A DNA stretch of 64,000 nt from NCBI GenBank assembly GCA_019359235.1, contig JAHHHT010000009.1, positions 1-64,000 of the forward strand, given 5' to 3'. The DNA comes from Oscillatoria princeps RMCB-10 (GTDB lineage Bacteria > Cyanobacteriota > Cyanobacteriia > Cyanobacteriales > Oscillatoriaceae). The notes beneath the pieces were generated by a model. The model had not been told where the DNA came from and did not search any database. It was given only the letters and a program-made list of their open reading frames with translations. Shown one piece after another: positions 42,966-51,345 of the stretch (positions are counted from its first letter, which is position 1; each line of letters opens with the position of its first letter). The translations under genes were made by a program, and so were the position numbers.

Positions 42966-45539
42966 GTGCAGAACACACCAGTCCAGCAAAAGCATACGAT
43001 TCACCGGCCAGTAGTTACCCTAGAAACAGTTGACCCCATATCTCTCCCGGGGACAGCCCCACACCCACACCAGAGGACAGAAGTGGCTGCGCACGACAGT
43101 GAAGAACGATTTCGCCGGTTTGTCGAGCAAGTACCGGCAGCTGTGGCGATGGTGGATTGCCAGATGCGCTATCTGGCGGTGAGCCGGCGGTGGCTGAGTG
43201 ACTACGGCTTGGAACCCTGTCAGCCAACCGAACTCCGCAACACCCACCTTGCCACACTCAACAGAGCTCCAAACTCGATTATCGGGCGCTCTCACTACGA
43301 AGTCTTTCCCAACCTCCCCGATTCTTGGAAAGAAATCTGCGAGCGCTGTTTGGCCAAAGGGCAGGGGGAGTGCCTTGAAGATGGCTTCACCACGCCCGAT
43401 GGGCGCACCGAGTGGGTGAAGTGGGACATCCAGCCCTGGCACAGCAGTGTCGGTGAAATCGGCGGGCTGATCCTGTTCAGCGAAGTCCTCACGGAGCGCA
43501 AGCACCTGGCTGCGAGGTTGCAACTCACCCAGTTCGCGATGGACAAAGCCGCTGACGCCATCTTCTGGATGACATCGGACGCTTCCCTGAGCTACGTCAA
43601 CGAAGCCGCCTGCAACTCCCTGGGTTACACTAAAGAAGAACTGCTGTCGCTGAAAGCCTACGACATCAACCCCGGCTTTTCAGCAGGTGCCTGGGCGGAA
43701 CACTGGCGAGCCATCAAGCAATTTCAGTCTTTCACCTTTGAATCGGAACACCGCACCAAAGAGGGCCGGCTTTTCCCGGTGGAAGTCACTGTCAATTATT
43801 TAAAATTCAACGGCTCTGAGTACCACTGCGCTTTCGTGCGGGACATTACGGAGCGCAAACAAGCCGAGGCTGAGGTGCAAAATGCCAAAGATCAGCTGCA
43901 AGCCGTCTTGGATGCCGTGCCCGGTTTGGTTTCTTGGATAGATTCCGATTTGCGGTATCTCGGCGTCAACCGGCATCTCGCCACCGCCTTTGACTTGCCA
44001 GCAGAAAGCTTTGCCGGTCGAGAAGTTGGCTTTATGGAAAGCCGCCCCGGTTTCGCCGATTTTGCCCGCCAGTTTTTTAACTCGAAGTCTCAGACAACCT
44101 CTCAAGAGGTGGGCGTGGGAATTGACGGCACGCGCCGCAACTATTTAATAGTTGCTCAGAAGTACCATCAAGGCACTCAAGCGGTGTTTGTCGGGGTGGA
44201 CATCACCGAGCGCCGGCGGATGGAAGCCGAACTGCACCGCAGCAAAAACCTCTACCGCACGCTGGCTGAAAATTTCCCCAACGGTGCCGTGTGCTTGTTT
44301 GACTCCCAGCTGCGCCACACTCTCGCTGAAGGCACCGAACTCGCCAAAATGGGACTTTCCAAAGAATTAATGGAAGGACAAACCATTTGGGATGTCTTTC
44401 CGCCGGAAACCAGCGCCGCCATGGAGCCGCTTTACCGCGCCGCACTGGCGGGAGAAGCTGTTGTCGCCGAAGTCCCCTTAGCCAACCGCATCTACCGCAC
44501 CCACACTCTGCCGGTGAGAAACGAACAGGGAGACGTACTCGCCGGCATGGTGATGACGCAAAACATCACCCTAGCCAAACAAGCTGAGGAAGCGCTGCGC
44601 AGCTCCGAGGAGCGATTCCGGCAGCAAGCCCAACAGTTAGAACTGGCCCTGCAAGAGCTAAAACAAACTCAAACCCAACTCATTCAAACGGAAAAAATGT
44701 CTTCTCTCGGGCAGCTGGTTGCCGGTGTCGCCCACGAAATTAACAACCCCGTTAGCTTTATCTATGGAAATATCGCCTACGCCCGCCAGTACACTGAAGA
44801 ACTGCTGCATCTGGTTGACCTTTACCAGAAGCACTACCCCCATCCCGCACCAGAAATTCAAGCTCAGATGCAAAAAATGGGCCTCGATTTCCTCAGCAAA
44901 GACTTCCCCAAACTGATGTCTTCCATGCAGGTGGGGGCAGATCGCATCCGGGAAGTGGTTCTGTCGCTGCGCAACTTCTCGCGCCTGGATGAAGCCCAGA
45001 AAAAGCCGGTGGATATTCACTCCGGACTGGACAGCACCCTGCTGATTTTGCAGAACCGGCTCAAAGCTAAAGCGGGGCGTCCCAGCATCCAAGTAATTAA
45101 AGAGTACGGCGAACTGCCCCCCGTGACCTGCTATGCCGGTCAGCTCAACCAGGTGTTTATGAACCTGCTCAGCAATGCCATTGATGCCTTGGAAATGGGT
45201 CACGGGCAAAAGGGCGTCGGGCGCGGGAAAGAACAGCTTTTGCCCGCGCCCAGCGCCCAGTGCCCAGTCCCCACAATTCGGATTCGCACCGGCGTCACAG
45301 AAGACAACTGGGCGGAAATCCGGATTTCTGACACCGGCCCTGGCATGAGCGAGGAGGTAAAACAGCGGGTGTTCGATCCCTTCTTCACCACTAAGCCCGT
45401 GGGCAAGGGCACCGGGATCGGCCTCTCCATTAGCTATCAGATTGTTGTGGAAAAACACGGCGGTCAGCTAAAATGTAACTCAGCCCCCGGTGAGGGATCG
45501 GAGTTCTCGATCTTGATTCCAATTCACCTGTTACCTTAG
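42966..45539 (+). CDS. Multi-PAS sensor histidine kinase
   Basis: GTG 42966 is chosen because AAAGGAGG ends 9 nt before it. The 857-residue protein has four PAS domains (about 45-165, 185-305, 308-420, 426-545), a dimerisation/phosphoacceptor segment with His590 in GVAHEINNPVSF, and an HATPase domain (about 690-855) with the N-box LLSNAIDAL, G1 ISDTGPGM and G2 GKGTGIGLSISYQIV. It has no membrane segment, so it is a cytoplasmic sensor; PAS ligands are unknown. Residues 743-770 (encoded by 45193-45275) are an insertion in the HATPase domain between the N-box and G1. They are made of GGGCAAAAGGGCGTCGGGC / GCGCCCAGTGCCCAGT repeats. No response regulator is adjacent. Confidence 0.9.
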   Translation: MQNTPVQQKHTIHRPVVTLETVDPISLPGTAPHPHQRTEVAAHDSEERFRRFVEQVPAAVAMVDCQMRYLAVSRRWLSDYGLEPCQPTELRNTHLATLNRAPNSIIGRSHYEVFPNLPDSWKEICERCLAKGQGECLEDGFTTPDGRTEWVKWDIQPWHSSVGEIGGLILFSEVLTERKHLAARLQLTQFAMDKAADAIFWMTSDASLSYVNEAACNSLGYTKEELLSLKAYDINPGFSAGAWAEHWRAIKQFQSFTFESEHRTKEGRLFPVEVTVNYLKFNGSEYHCAFVRDITERKQAEAEVQNAKDQLQAVLDAVPGLVSWIDSDLRYLGVNRHLATAFDLPAESFAGREVGFMESRPGFADFARQFFNSKSQTTSQEVGVGIDGTRRNYLIVAQKYHQGTQAVFVGVDITERRRMEAELHRSKNLYRTLAENFPNGAVCLFDSQLRHTLAEGTELAKMGLSKELMEGQTIWDVFPPETSAAMEPLYRAALAGEAVVAEVPLANRIYRTHTLPVRNEQGDVLAGMVMTQNITLAKQAEEALRSSEERFRQQAQQLELALQELKQTQTQLIQTEKMSSLGQLVAGVAHEINNPVSFIYGNIAYARQYTEELLHLVDLYQKHYPHPAPEIQAQMQKMGLDFLSKDFPKLMSSMQVGADRIREVVLSLRNFSRLDEAQKKPVDIHSGLDSTLLILQNRLKAKAGRPSIQVIKEYGELPPVTCYAGQLNQVFMNLLSNAIDALEMGHGQKGVGRGKEQLLPAPSAQCPVPTIRIRTGVTEDNWAEIRISDTGPGMSEEVKQRVFDPFFTTKPVGKGTGIGLSISYQIVVEKHGGQLKCNSAPGEGSEFSILIPIHLLP

Positions 45540-45618
45540 CCCCCTTGTACCGTTTTGCAGCCGGTTCACCAGAATTTGGCTGCCCCGTAAAATATAACAT
45601 CCAAAATCTAAAATTACA

Positions 45619-46497
45619 ATGACTAAACGCGCACTGCTGCTAGTTAACCCCCACTCTCGGCGGGGGCAAGAAGCTCGGTTGCAAGCCATTCAAGAATTGC
45701 AAAAATCTGGGCTGGAATTGATAGAAGAGTCAGCGGAAAAACCTCAGGGACTGCCCGACCTCATTCGGCAGTACAGCCAGCAGGTGGACTGTGTTATAAT
45801 TGGCAGTGGGGATGGCACTATCAATGCAGCAGTGGATGCGCTGGCTTGCACTCACTTGCCCTTGGGTATACTTCCCCTGGGAACCGCCAACAATCTAGCC
45901 CGCAATCTGGGAATTCCGCAGTCCATACCGGCAGCTTGCCAGATTATTGCCGGCGGGAAAATCCGCCGCATAGACTTGGGCTGGGTGAATGGCCAATACT
46001 TCCTCAATGTGGCCGGCATGGGGCTGAGTGCCGAAATCAACAAGCATGTCAAAAAAGAATTCAAGCGGCGCTGGGGAGTTATCGCCTACGCCGTCACCGC
46101 CCTTCAGGTTCTTTGGCACACCCGGCCTTTTTGGGCAGAAATTGAAGGAAACAATCAGTCAGTTCGCGTAAAAACCCTTCAGATTACCGTGTGCAACGGT
46201 CGCTATTACGGCAGCGGGTTTAGTGTGGCGGACGACGCTCAGATTGATGACCAAAGGCTCGACCTCTACTGCATTCAAATTCAGCACAGGTGGCATATAA
46301 TTACGCTGCTGCCTGCTCTACTGCTGGGGAAACCGACTCCCGGCGTGCTGACTCTCCAAGCCAAAGAAATCACGATCAGCACTCGCATTCCCCAACCCAT
46401 AGACGCGGATGGCGAACTCGCAAGCAAAACCCCGGCTCAATTTCGCGTAATCCCGCAAGCCCTGTCCGTTTTTGTCCCCCAACCCGTCCCTAATTGA
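45619..46497 (+). CDS. Diacylglycerol kinase family lipid kinase (YegS/BmrU-like)
   Basis: The 292-residue protein has the DAGK catalytic signatures: ALLLVNPHSRRGQEA at the N-terminus, VIIGSGDGTINAAVDAL near residue 58 (the GGDGT-like nucleotide loop reads GSGDGT), and LGILPLGTANNLARNLGIP near 83. The C-terminal half has the family's beta-sandwich with NVAGMGLSAEINKHVKKE and the end IDADGE. It would phosphorylate diacylglycerol or a related lipid at the membrane with ATP. It is 19 bp before the asparagine-synthetase-like gene on the same strand, so the two may be co-transcribed. Confidence 0.92.
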   Translation: MTKRALLLVNPHSRRGQEARLQAIQELQKSGLELIEESAEKPQGLPDLIRQYSQQVDCVIIGSGDGTINAAVDALACTHLPLGILPLGTANNLARNLGIPQSIPAACQIIAGGKIRRIDLGWVNGQYFLNVAGMGLSAEINKHVKKEFKRRWGVIAYAVTALQVLWHTRPFWAEIEGNNQSVRVKTLQITVCNGRYYGSGFSVADDAQIDDQRLDLYCIQIQHRWHIITLLPALLLGKPTPGVLTLQAKEITISTRIPQPIDADGELASKTPAQFRVIPQALSVFVPQPVPN

Positions 46498-46516
46498 TAT
46501 TAATTGATAGTGGAAC

Positions 46517-48274
46517 ATGCCTTTTATGTTACCCAAATTACAGGCACTTTTTCCCAACAGGCTCGCTTCTGTCGGTTCCCAGATTTTGCCGGCACCGGCT
46601 TGGTTTCTCGCTTGGGAATGCCTAGAGGTAGAGATGCGAAATTTCGCGTCCCCACAAAACGTTACCTGGCGAAGTGATAAACTGACAATTGCCGGCATAT
46701 CACCCGCACTCAGCCCCGGAGAGCGCTTCGCTGTAGTTGGCGACATCTGGCTGAGCAACCGCTCCCAACTGCTGCAGCGCCAGGGCGCAGATCCGGGCAC
46801 CGACGCCCAGATTGTCGCCCAACTTTGGGAGCGAGAAGGCGTCGAATCCCTGTCGCTGCTACAAGGCATGTTTGCGCTGGCGATTTGGGATCGGGAGCGT
46901 CAGGAATTGTGGCTGGTGCGCGACAGAACCGGCTCCCGCACATTATATTACACAACTGCCGGCGCAACTCGTTTCGTCGCCCCCAGATTGCGCACCCTCG
47001 CACCGTACCGCTCATCCGAATTAGATTTAGTCGCCCTGCGAGATTATCTCTGCTGCGCTTTTGTGCCAGGAGAGCGGACTTTATGGCAAAATGTGCGCGA
47101 ATTGCGTCCGGGAACATATTTGCGTTTCCCCGATGAAACTGCGCAAATTTACTGGCAGCCGCGACAAGAAATTCGCCACGCTTCCCAACCTTTGGAATGG
47201 CACGCCTTGCAGCTGCGCGAACTCTTAGAACAAGTCGTTGCGGAATACTTGCCTCCCGGCGAGCCGGTGGGAGTTTTCCTCTCCGGCGGAATCGATTCCA
47301 GCTGCATCACAGCCCTCGCCGCCAAATTGCACCACCGCCCCGTCCACACCTATTCCATTCATTTCGGACTCGAGCATCCCCATGAATTGGAATTCTCCAA
47401 TTTAGTCGCCAAACACTGCCAAACCCACCACCACATTTTAGAAATTCCACCAGATACCCTGTGGGAAAAGCTGCCGTTAGCGATGGCGCATTTAGACGAC
47501 CCCATTGGCGAGGGGTTAACCGTTCCCAACTTGCTGGTGGGCGATCTCGCCACAGAATCCGCCAGCGCGGTGCTCAATGGAGAAGGAGGCGACCCCTGCT
47601 TTGGCGGGCCGAAAAACCAGCCGATGCTATTGAACAGTTTATACGGCTGCGCAATTTCTGGAGAGAGAGCCGGTTCTCTGCCGGCGTATCTAACCTCTTT
47701 TAAAAAATGTTACCCGGATTTGCCGCGCCTTTTGCAGCCTGAGGTTTGGGCGGCGGTACAAGCAGAACCCTCCGTGTTTGAAGCGGATTTAAACTCCCCA
47801 GACGCCACCTATTTAAACCGGCTGATGCTGCTCAACATCAAATTCAAGGGAGCCGATTACATTCTAACAAAGGTCAATAATTTTACGCAAGCTGCCGGTT
47901 TGCAGGGGCGCTCTCCTCTATTCGACCGGCGCGTGGTGGAGTTGAGCCTGCAAATCCCGCCGGAATACAAACTTGCCGGTGCGGAAGAAAAGGCAGTTCT
48001 GAAGCGGGCGGTAGCTGATTTACTGCCAGATGCTATATTGAAGCGGCCAAAAAGCGGTATGATCATGCACATGCAGCAGTGGTTTCGCAAAATTTGGCAG
48101 CGACAAGCCAGGGGGTTGCTGTTAAACAAAAGAGCCGCCATCGCGCCTTACCTGAATCAATCATTGATTCGAGAGTGGCTAGATTACCGGGGGCAATTGT
48201 GGCCGCGATATGGCCAGTTGCTCTGGTTGCTGGTGAGTTTAGAAATTTGGCTGCAGGTGAATCAGAAAGACTAA
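46517..48274 (+). CDS. Asparagine synthetase-like ligase without the glutaminase Cys (paralogue 1)
   Basis: The 585-residue protein has an N-terminal glutaminase-like (Ntn) fold that is degenerate: there is no Cys at position 2 and residues before the fold are extra. The segment LVRDRTGSRTLYYT keeps the RDxxGxxPLYY-like pattern. The C-terminal ATP-pyrophosphatase domain is intact: PVGVFLSGGIDSS (residues 256-262 for the SGGIDSS loop), then GEGLTVPNLLVGDLA and NGEGGDPCFGG near 355, and the end DAILKRPKSGM. Without the Cys it cannot use glutamine normally, so it may use ammonia or an amine of its own substrate, as beta-lactam synthetase does. It resembles the gene at 51346-53196 more than standard AsnB in the ATP-domain motifs. 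Confidence 0.82.
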   Translation: MPFMLPKLQALFPNRLASVGSQILPAPAWFLAWECLEVEMRNFASPQNVTWRSDKLTIAGISPALSPGERFAVVGDIWLSNRSQLLQRQGADPGTDAQIVAQLWEREGVESLSLLQGMFALAIWDRERQELWLVRDRTGSRTLYYTTAGATRFVAPRLRTLAPYRSSELDLVALRDYLCCAFVPGERTLWQNVRELRPGTYLRFPDETAQIYWQPRQEIRHASQPLEWHALQLRELLEQVVAEYLPPGEPVGVFLSGGIDSSCITALAAKLHHRPVHTYSIHFGLEHPHELEFSNLVAKHCQTHHHILEIPPDTLWEKLPLAMAHLDDPIGEGLTVPNLLVGDLATESASAVLNGEGGDPCFGGPKNQPMLLNSLYGCAISGERAGSLPAYLTSFKKCYPDLPRLLQPEVWAAVQAEPSVFEADLNSPDATYLNRLMLLNIKFKGADYILTKVNNFTQAAGLQGRSPLFDRRVVELSLQIPPEYKLAGAEEKAVLKRAVADLLPDAILKRPKSGMIMHMQQWFRKIWQRQARGLLLNKRAAIAPYLNQSLIREWLDYRGQLWPRYGQLLWLLVSLEIWLQVNQKD

Positions 48275-48306
48275 TATCAAGTCCGGTGGCATCCTTATGC
48301 AAAACT

Positions 48307-48341
48307 CTTGTAGAGACGCGATAAATCGCGTCTCTCTACAA
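48307..48341. repeat. Intergenic AGACGCGATAAATCGCGTCT palindrome
   Basis: CTTGTAGAGACGCGAT followed by its complement ends in CTACAA. This is the intergenic form of the repeat inside metH and the GGDEF-EAL gene. It lies between the convergent genes ending at 48274 and 48678. Confidence 0.9.
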
Positions 48342-48370
48342 TGCCGTCGCAACCGTTCATGATATCAGTA

Positions 48371-48659
48371 CAACAACGGTGCTACCGGACATGATATAAC
48401 GCCCAAATACAAAGATGCCTCTGATATCATATCCGCTCGCATCTGTTTTGTATATAAAGGCTTGTAGGGGCGGGTTCACTAGAAATGTATCGGGAAAGCC
48501 GAGAATATTTATAAACCCGCCCCCAGGGAAGCATATCAACGAGCCCGCTCCCATCTGCCATACCACAACAGTGCCACCGGACATGATATAATATCTGCGT
48601 TCATCTGCGTGCATCTGCGGTTAAAAACGAACCGCAGAAGAGCAAGGATAAACGCAGAT
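48371..48659. repeat. Mixed repeats between convergent genes
   Basis: Direct near-copies of ACAACGGTGCTACCGGACAT and continuing GATATAA lie at 48371-48397 and 48565-48591. The end, 48592-48659, is the ATCTGCGTTCATCTGCG palindrome whose relative lies inside metH. No gene is supported here. Confidence 0.82.
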
Positions 48660-48677
48660 GCTTCTGCGATTTATTGC

Positions 48678-49976
48678 CTAGCCGAAACTGTCAGCAGCAT
48701 ACAGATAGCCCCCACCCCCATCAATCACCACCAAACTGTCACCGGCAGTTGCAGATTGACTCTGCGCGATTCCTTGATTGAGCACTTGGATAAGTTTTTG
48801 CGGGGTGAACGATTCCAACTCCACAAAATTGCCAGCTTCCAGCCATTCGAGTTCCGAAGCTGACAGACTCTGGCGAACTTCCGCCGGCATTTGTTTCGCA
48901 TCTCGCGCCGATTCCTCTGACGCGCGTACAAAAACGTTGCGGCTGGCAAAAATTTGGCGAGGGAGCAATCCCAAGTCATAAATTGCCACGTTGCAGTTTT
49001 GAAACCAATTGGGGCTGGTGCGCAAGTGATAAGTGAGGGTGACACCGCGAGGGCTGGCATCGTGCAGGGCGTAGACTTTCAAGTCGGGATTGCGGGTGAG
49101 CATTTCCAGCACTGTGCTAAAAATGCTCTGGGGGTAGCCGGTGACGCTGAGTACGGCACAGTTGTTTTCAAAGTGGAAGTTGTTGGCAATTAGCACTTGA
49201 GCAATGACAGCACTGTCGCAGATAACCGCCCGATCGAAGCTGTAAGCGGTGAGTTCGGTACTGACTTCAGCCGGCAGCCTTTCCTCGCGGGGAGGAGGCA
49301 ACATCTTCCCCACAGGGTTGTTGATTTCTTGCCAGCGATTCAGCCAGGTTTGAAATTGTTCTTGAGTAATAAAGAAGTCTTGCGGCATGTACGCTTGTCT
49401 CGCTGACTGCCGGTACGCTAAATAGATTGACAAAATTCCCGCTGAAATACTAAACATAAATAACAAAAAATTTTCAGCAATCAGGCTCCATACAATGCCG
49501 CCCACTAAAACCACCGCCCCAACAACTTGCACACACCTGATATTCGTTTCGCGATATCCAAGAGAACTGCTGGTGCTTTTGATAGCCTCAAAACAGCCAT
49601 ACATAAATAAAATTATTCCCAGCATCCCTGCCAGATAAATAGGCAAATTGAGAGGTGCCAGGACCAAAGAGTAGAGAATTGAAAAAAACAGAATGATACA
49701 GCCTAAACCTTGCCATATGTTCCCTATAGGGTGTTTCTGGTTCAAACGCTTGTCTAAAAGGTAAAACAGCTGCTTGGGCGTGTGAAACAGGGTGTTATTC
49801 GTAGAAATATCTTCGATTGCCTTAGCAAAAAACGCATCTGTAAATCTGAATCTATAATCGGTCACAGCAGAAGGCTCGAAGGCAAACGGATGGTTGCAAT
49901 TTTTACACCGGCCCCCATTATCCGTGCGCTCCTTCAAATCGTTATCCATGCCGCACTGAACACATTTCATCCCCAT
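48678..49976 (-). CDS. Unknown zinc-ribbon membrane protein of the ligase operon
   Basis: The 432-residue protein starts at ATG 49976 behind a Shine-Dalgarno (AGAGGGG). It has an N-terminal zinc ribbon (CVQCGMD near residue 4 and CKNCNHPF near 23), a helical segment, four to five membrane helices (about 85-190) and a soluble C-terminal domain (about 235-430). That domain has alternating strands and helices with FENNCAVLSVTGYP, LKVYALHDASPRGVTLTYHL and NCNVAIYDLGLLPRQIF; the HDASPRG part recalls a Toprim-like strand-loop, a weak resemblance only. I do not recognise the family. It follows the decarboxylase-like gene by 12 bp and is probably the third gene of the operon 53196-48678. Confidence 0.72.
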   Translation of the reverse strand: MGMKCVQCGMDNDLKERTDNGGRCKNCNHPFAFEPSAVTDYRFRFTDAFFAKAIEDISTNNTLFHTPKQLFYLLDKRLNQKHPIGNIWQGLGCIILFFSILYSLVLAPLNLPIYLAGMLGIILFMYGCFEAIKSTSSSLGYRETNIRCVQVVGAVVLVGGIVWSLIAENFLLFMFSISAGILSIYLAYRQSARQAYMPQDFFITQEQFQTWLNRWQEINNPVGKMLPPPREERLPAEVSTELTAYSFDRAVICDSAVIAQVLIANNFHFENNCAVLSVTGYPQSIFSTVLEMLTRNPDLKVYALHDASPRGVTLTYHLRTSPNWFQNCNVAIYDLGLLPRQIFASRNVFVRASEESARDAKQMPAEVRQSLSASELEWLEAGNFVELESFTPQKLIQVLNQGIAQSQSATAGDSLVVIDGGGGYLYAADSFG

Positions 49977-49988
49977 ATACAGCCCCTC

Positions 49989-51308
49989 TTAAAACACTTG
50001 GTTGTTCAGCAAAACATTATAATCCTCACGCCGGCGAATCAGCCGGTGCCCGCCCGCTTCCAGCAAAACCTCTGCTGGGCGGGGGCGGTGCAGAAAATGC
50101 GAAGACATCGCATATCCGTAAGCTCCCACATCTAAAATTGCCACAATATCTCCCATTTGTAAAGCCGGCAGCCGGCAATTCCTTCCCAGATAGTCGCGGG
50201 AATAGGTAGTATTGCCGCAGACATCCGTCGGGTGCGGGGGTTGCGCCAATTCCCCCTCGGTGGGTTGCAGGGTGACAATTTCCCGGTAGCCCCCATGTAC
50301 AGACAGCACAGCTAAGTTGGCAATACTTGTATCGACGCCAACAATTTGCTTGCCCTCTTGCCACTTGACAGAAACCGCCCGAGCGAGTAAAGTAGCGCAG
50401 CCGGCAATCGCCGCCCGCCCCGGTTCAATTACCAGTTCAATTTCCCCCCCGACTGCAGTAAGTTTCTGCGCTAACTCAGCGCCAAACAGTTCCCAGTCAA
50501 ACGCCACCCCACCGGCATGATAGGGATAGCCAAACCCGCCCCCGAAATCCAGATATTCCCAGTCTGGAAGCTGTTGGGCTGTGGCGATAACCGCGTCAAT
50601 CACTTGAGTGAAAGCCTGGGTGGCATTCGTGCCGGTGCCCCGATAAAAATGCAGCCCACTCAATTTTAACCCAACTGATTTCGCAATGGCAATCGCTGCT
50701 GGAAATTCCTCCGGGCGCACACCAATGCGACTGTCTCCCGTAATTTCCGGCAAATTTAACCGCAATCCCAGCCGCACTTCCCCCGCATCTCCCCTCTCTT
50801 CACCCCCCCTTTTTAAGGGGGGGCTGGGGGGGATCTCCCTTACAGTGCCGGCATCTCCCCCGACTTCCGCCCCACACACATCGCAAAACAGCTTGAGCTG
50901 GGCGACACTATCTAAATTAAAAGTCCTGACGCCCCAACCCAGCACTTGCTGCATATCCTCGCGACTGAGATTGCTGCCGGTGTAGACAATTTTGCCGGGG
51001 GCAAATCCCGCTTGCAGCCCTAAATAAATATCTCCAGGCGTGTTAGCGTGAAGTCCCCAACCGGCTTGCTGAAAAACTTGCAGCAGCGCCACATTGCCAT
51101 TCGTCACGCAGGCGAAGTGAAACTGCGTGTGGGGATAGGGAACTGCTCCGCTAATCCGCCGAATCGTCTCCCGCAGCCGGTCGCCCTGATAGACATACAG
51201 CGGAGAGCCATAGCTGTCGAGTAATTCCCTACCTAATTCTACATCAAACGGCGCGGCTTGTAAAGTCTTTGCCGGCTGGTTTTCTTTAATTTTTATCACA
51301 TTTTGCAC
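49989..51308 (-). CDS. Alanine racemase-fold decarboxylase homologue lacking the PLP lysine
   Basis: The 439-residue protein is related to diaminopimelate/ornithine decarboxylases: YGSPLYVYQGDRLRETI at the start, GWGLHANTPGDIYLGLQAGF near residue 82, IVYTGSNLSREDM, DFGGGFGYPY near 250, IEPGRAAIAGCATLLA near 290 and GDIVAILDVGAYGYAMSSHF near 385. Where these enzymes have the Schiff-base lysine (YAVKAN), it reads FACVTNGN, with Val in place of Lys. It is therefore unlikely to be a normal PLP decarboxylase. Residues about 145-172, encoded around 50785-50870, contain IPPSPPLKRGGEERG, the translation of a C-rich intergenic repeat. It lies 37 bp after the ligase gene and 12 bp before the zinc-ribbon gene. 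Confidence 0.82.
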   Translation of the reverse strand: MQNVIKIKENQPAKTLQAAPFDVELGRELLDSYGSPLYVYQGDRLRETIRRISGAVPYPHTQFHFACVTNGNVALLQVFQQAGWGLHANTPGDIYLGLQAGFAPGKIVYTGSNLSREDMQQVLGWGVRTFNLDSVAQLKLFCDVCGAEVGGDAGTVREIPPSPPLKRGGEERGDAGEVRLGLRLNLPEITGDSRIGVRPEEFPAAIAIAKSVGLKLSGLHFYRGTGTNATQAFTQVIDAVIATAQQLPDWEYLDFGGGFGYPYHAGGVAFDWELFGAELAQKLTAVGGEIELVIEPGRAAIAGCATLLARAVSVKWQEGKQIVGVDTSIANLAVLSVHGGYREIVTLQPTEGELAQPPHPTDVCGNTTYSRDYLGRNCRLPALQMGDIVAILDVGAYGYAMSSHFLHRPRPAEVLLEAGGHRLIRRREDYNVLLNNQVF

Positions 51309-51345
51309 TCTCCATTAAGTGTCCAAAAGCCCTTTAATCTTTGAT

